A DNA stretch of 7,595 bases from contig MWAC01000046.1 of NCBI GenBank assembly GCA_002068815.1, positions 1-7,595 on the forward strand. The letters run 5' to 3'. Position numbers and translations under genes: made by a program. Below are positions 6,647 through 7,595 of this stretch, piece by piece (positions within the stretch are counted from its first letter, which is position 1; each line of letters starts with the position of its first letter). The DNA comes from Firmicutes bacterium ADurb.Bin467. Its GTDB lineage: Bacteria > Bacillota > Clostridia > Christensenellales > Aristaeellaceae. Under the pieces are notes generated by a model, which was not told the DNA's origin, did no database searches, and was given only the letters and a program-made list of their open reading frames with translations.

Positions 6647-7595
6647 GTGTTTCCTAAGATTTTGATTGCCAACCGCGGCGAGATCGCCGTGCGCGTGATC
6701 CGCGCCTGCAAGGAGATGGGCATCTCGACGGTCGCCGTGTTCTCCGAGGCCGACCGCGACGCGCTGCACGTATCGCTCGCGGACGAGAGCGTGTGCATCG
6801 GCCCCGCGGCGGCGACGGGAAGCTATCTCAACATGGCGGCGATCCTCTCCGCGGCGGCGGTGACCGGCGCGCCGGCGATCCATCCGGGCTACGGGCTGCT
6901 CTCGGAGAACCCGCGCTTTGCCGACCTGTGCAGCCGGTGCAAGATCAAGTTCATCGGCCCGTCCGCAGACGTGATCCGGCTGATGGGCGACAAGGACGAG
7001 GCGCGCCGCACGATGCGCGAGGCGGGCGTGCCGGTCGTGCCCGGCTCGGACGTCGTCGCGAGCGTCGGGCAGCTTCGCGAAGAGGCGGGGCGCATCGGCT
7101 TTCCGCTGCTCATCAAGGCGCGCGCCGGCGGCGGCGGCAGGGGAATTCGCCGCGTGAACTCCGAGGACGAGCTCGAGCGCGCGTACCTCGCCGCGACCGC
7201 CGAGGCCGGGAGCGCGTTCGGCGACGGCGCGGTCTACATGGAAAAGCTGCTCGAGAAGGTCAAGCACATCGAGGTGCAGCTGTTGTGCGACATGGACGGG
7301 AGCGTCGTGACGCTCGGCGAGCGCGAGTGCTCGATGCAGCGCAGGAACCAGAAATTGATCGAGGAGAGCCCGTCGCCGGCGGTGACGCCCGAGGTGCGCG
7401 AGGGGCTTCTCGAGGCCGCGGCGAAGGCCGCGCGCGCGGTCGGCTACGAGGGCGTCGGCACCGTCGAGTTCCTGCTCGACCGGGACGGGAAATTCTACTT
7501 CATGGAGATGAACACCCGCTTGCAGGTCGAGCACCCGGTGACCGAGATGGTGACCGGCATCGACCTCGTCAAGTGGCAGATACGCGTCGCGGCGG
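6647..7595 (+). CDS. accC: Biotin carboxylase subunit of acetyl-CoA carboxylase (AccC), 3' end missing
   Basis: 316 codons are present; the gene is open to the right edge, where a full-length protein of about 450 residues would continue. It carboxylates the biotin on AccB using ATP and bicarbonate, the first half of malonyl-CoA formation. Start: GTG at 6647, 14 bp after fabZ, with GGAGG at 6637-6641. The N-terminal domain shows [18 protein letters not shown] (4-21) and [10 protein letters not shown] (79-88). The ATP-grasp domain has Lys116 (MGDKDEAR), the glycine-rich loop [13 protein letters not shown] (157-169), KHIEVQ (206-211), [10 protein letters not shown] (231-240) and the active-site [14 protein letters not shown] (287-300), with Glu287, Asn289, Arg291 and Glu295 matching E. 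coli 288/290/292/296. The loop starts KARA where E. coli has KASG, a modest variation. Pyruvate and other carboxylases share this domain, but the accB-fabZ-accC order and the stand-alone start make AccC the best call. accD and accA would be expected next. Confidence 0.94.
   Translation, partial: MFPKILIANRGEIAVRVIRACKEMGISTVAVFSEADRDALHVSLADESVCIGPAAATGSYLNMAAILSAAAVTGAPAIHPGYGLLSENPRFADLCSRCKIKFIGPSADVIRLMGDKDEARRTMREAGVPVVPGSDVVASVGQLREEAGRIGFPLLIKARAGGGGRGIRRVNSEDELERAYLAATAEAGSAFGDGAVYMEKLLEKVKHIEVQLLCDMDGSVVTLGERECSMQRRNQKLIEESPSPAVTPEVREGLLEAAAKAARAVGYEGVGTVEFLLDRDGKFYFMEMNTRLQVEHPVTEMVTGIDLVKWQIRVAA

Noticed and set aside
6461..7534. Minus-strand frame of 357 codons opposite fabZ and accC
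   Set aside because: It lies opposite clear AccC coding sequence with all active-site residues, and its product looks like reverse-frame noise.

Overview
The window carries a bacterial type II fatty acid synthesis (FAS II) operon, all on the + strand. The order is fabT - fabH - acpP - fabK - fabD - fabG - fabF - accB - fabZ - accC, and accC is cut by the right edge. Every gene is recognisable from intact family motifs and catalytic residues. I see no mobile element, tRNA, rRNA, CRISPR array or frameshift, and no novel system.

Organism: gene order, a MarR-type FabT regulator, and FabK instead of FabI all match the layout known from streptococci and other Firmicutes. The coding DNA is visibly GC-rich (roughly two-thirds G+C by eye, third positions nearly always G or C), and nearly every gene has a GGAGG-type Shine-Dalgarno site. 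Together these suggest a high-GC member of the Clostridia-type Firmicutes rather than a Streptococcus. This is inference; the sequence does not fix the taxon.

Layout: bases 3-86 are the last 27 codons of an unidentified membrane-protein gene, closed by a strong intrinsic terminator (about 101-131). Bases 87-244 are the only real intergenic region. It is AT-rich on its right side and holds a near-consensus sigma-A promoter (TTGACA at 181-186, 17-bp spacer, TATCAT at 204-209). A perfect 19-bp palindrome (208-226) overlaps the -10 box and the expected start site, and is the obvious candidate operator for FabT. From 245 to the right edge the genes are packed with gaps of at most 38 bp. There are ATGA start/stop overlaps at fabT-fabH, acpP-fabK and fabF-accB, and a 13-bp overlap at fabK-fabD. 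No internal promoter or terminator is evident.

How the genes work together: AccB (biotin carrier) and AccC (biotin carboxylase), with AccD/AccA probably just past the edge, make malonyl-CoA. FabD moves malonyl onto AcpP. FabH starts chains with acetyl-CoA or a related primer. FabG, FabZ and FabK perform keto-reduction, dehydration and enoyl reduction, and FabF elongates. FabT probably represses the whole unit, itself included, when long-chain acyl-ACP is abundant. The points most worth a second look are the operator, which does not resemble the streptococcal FabT box I know, and the lack of any visible unsaturated fatty acid gene (fabM, fabA or a second fabZ-like gene) in this cluster.
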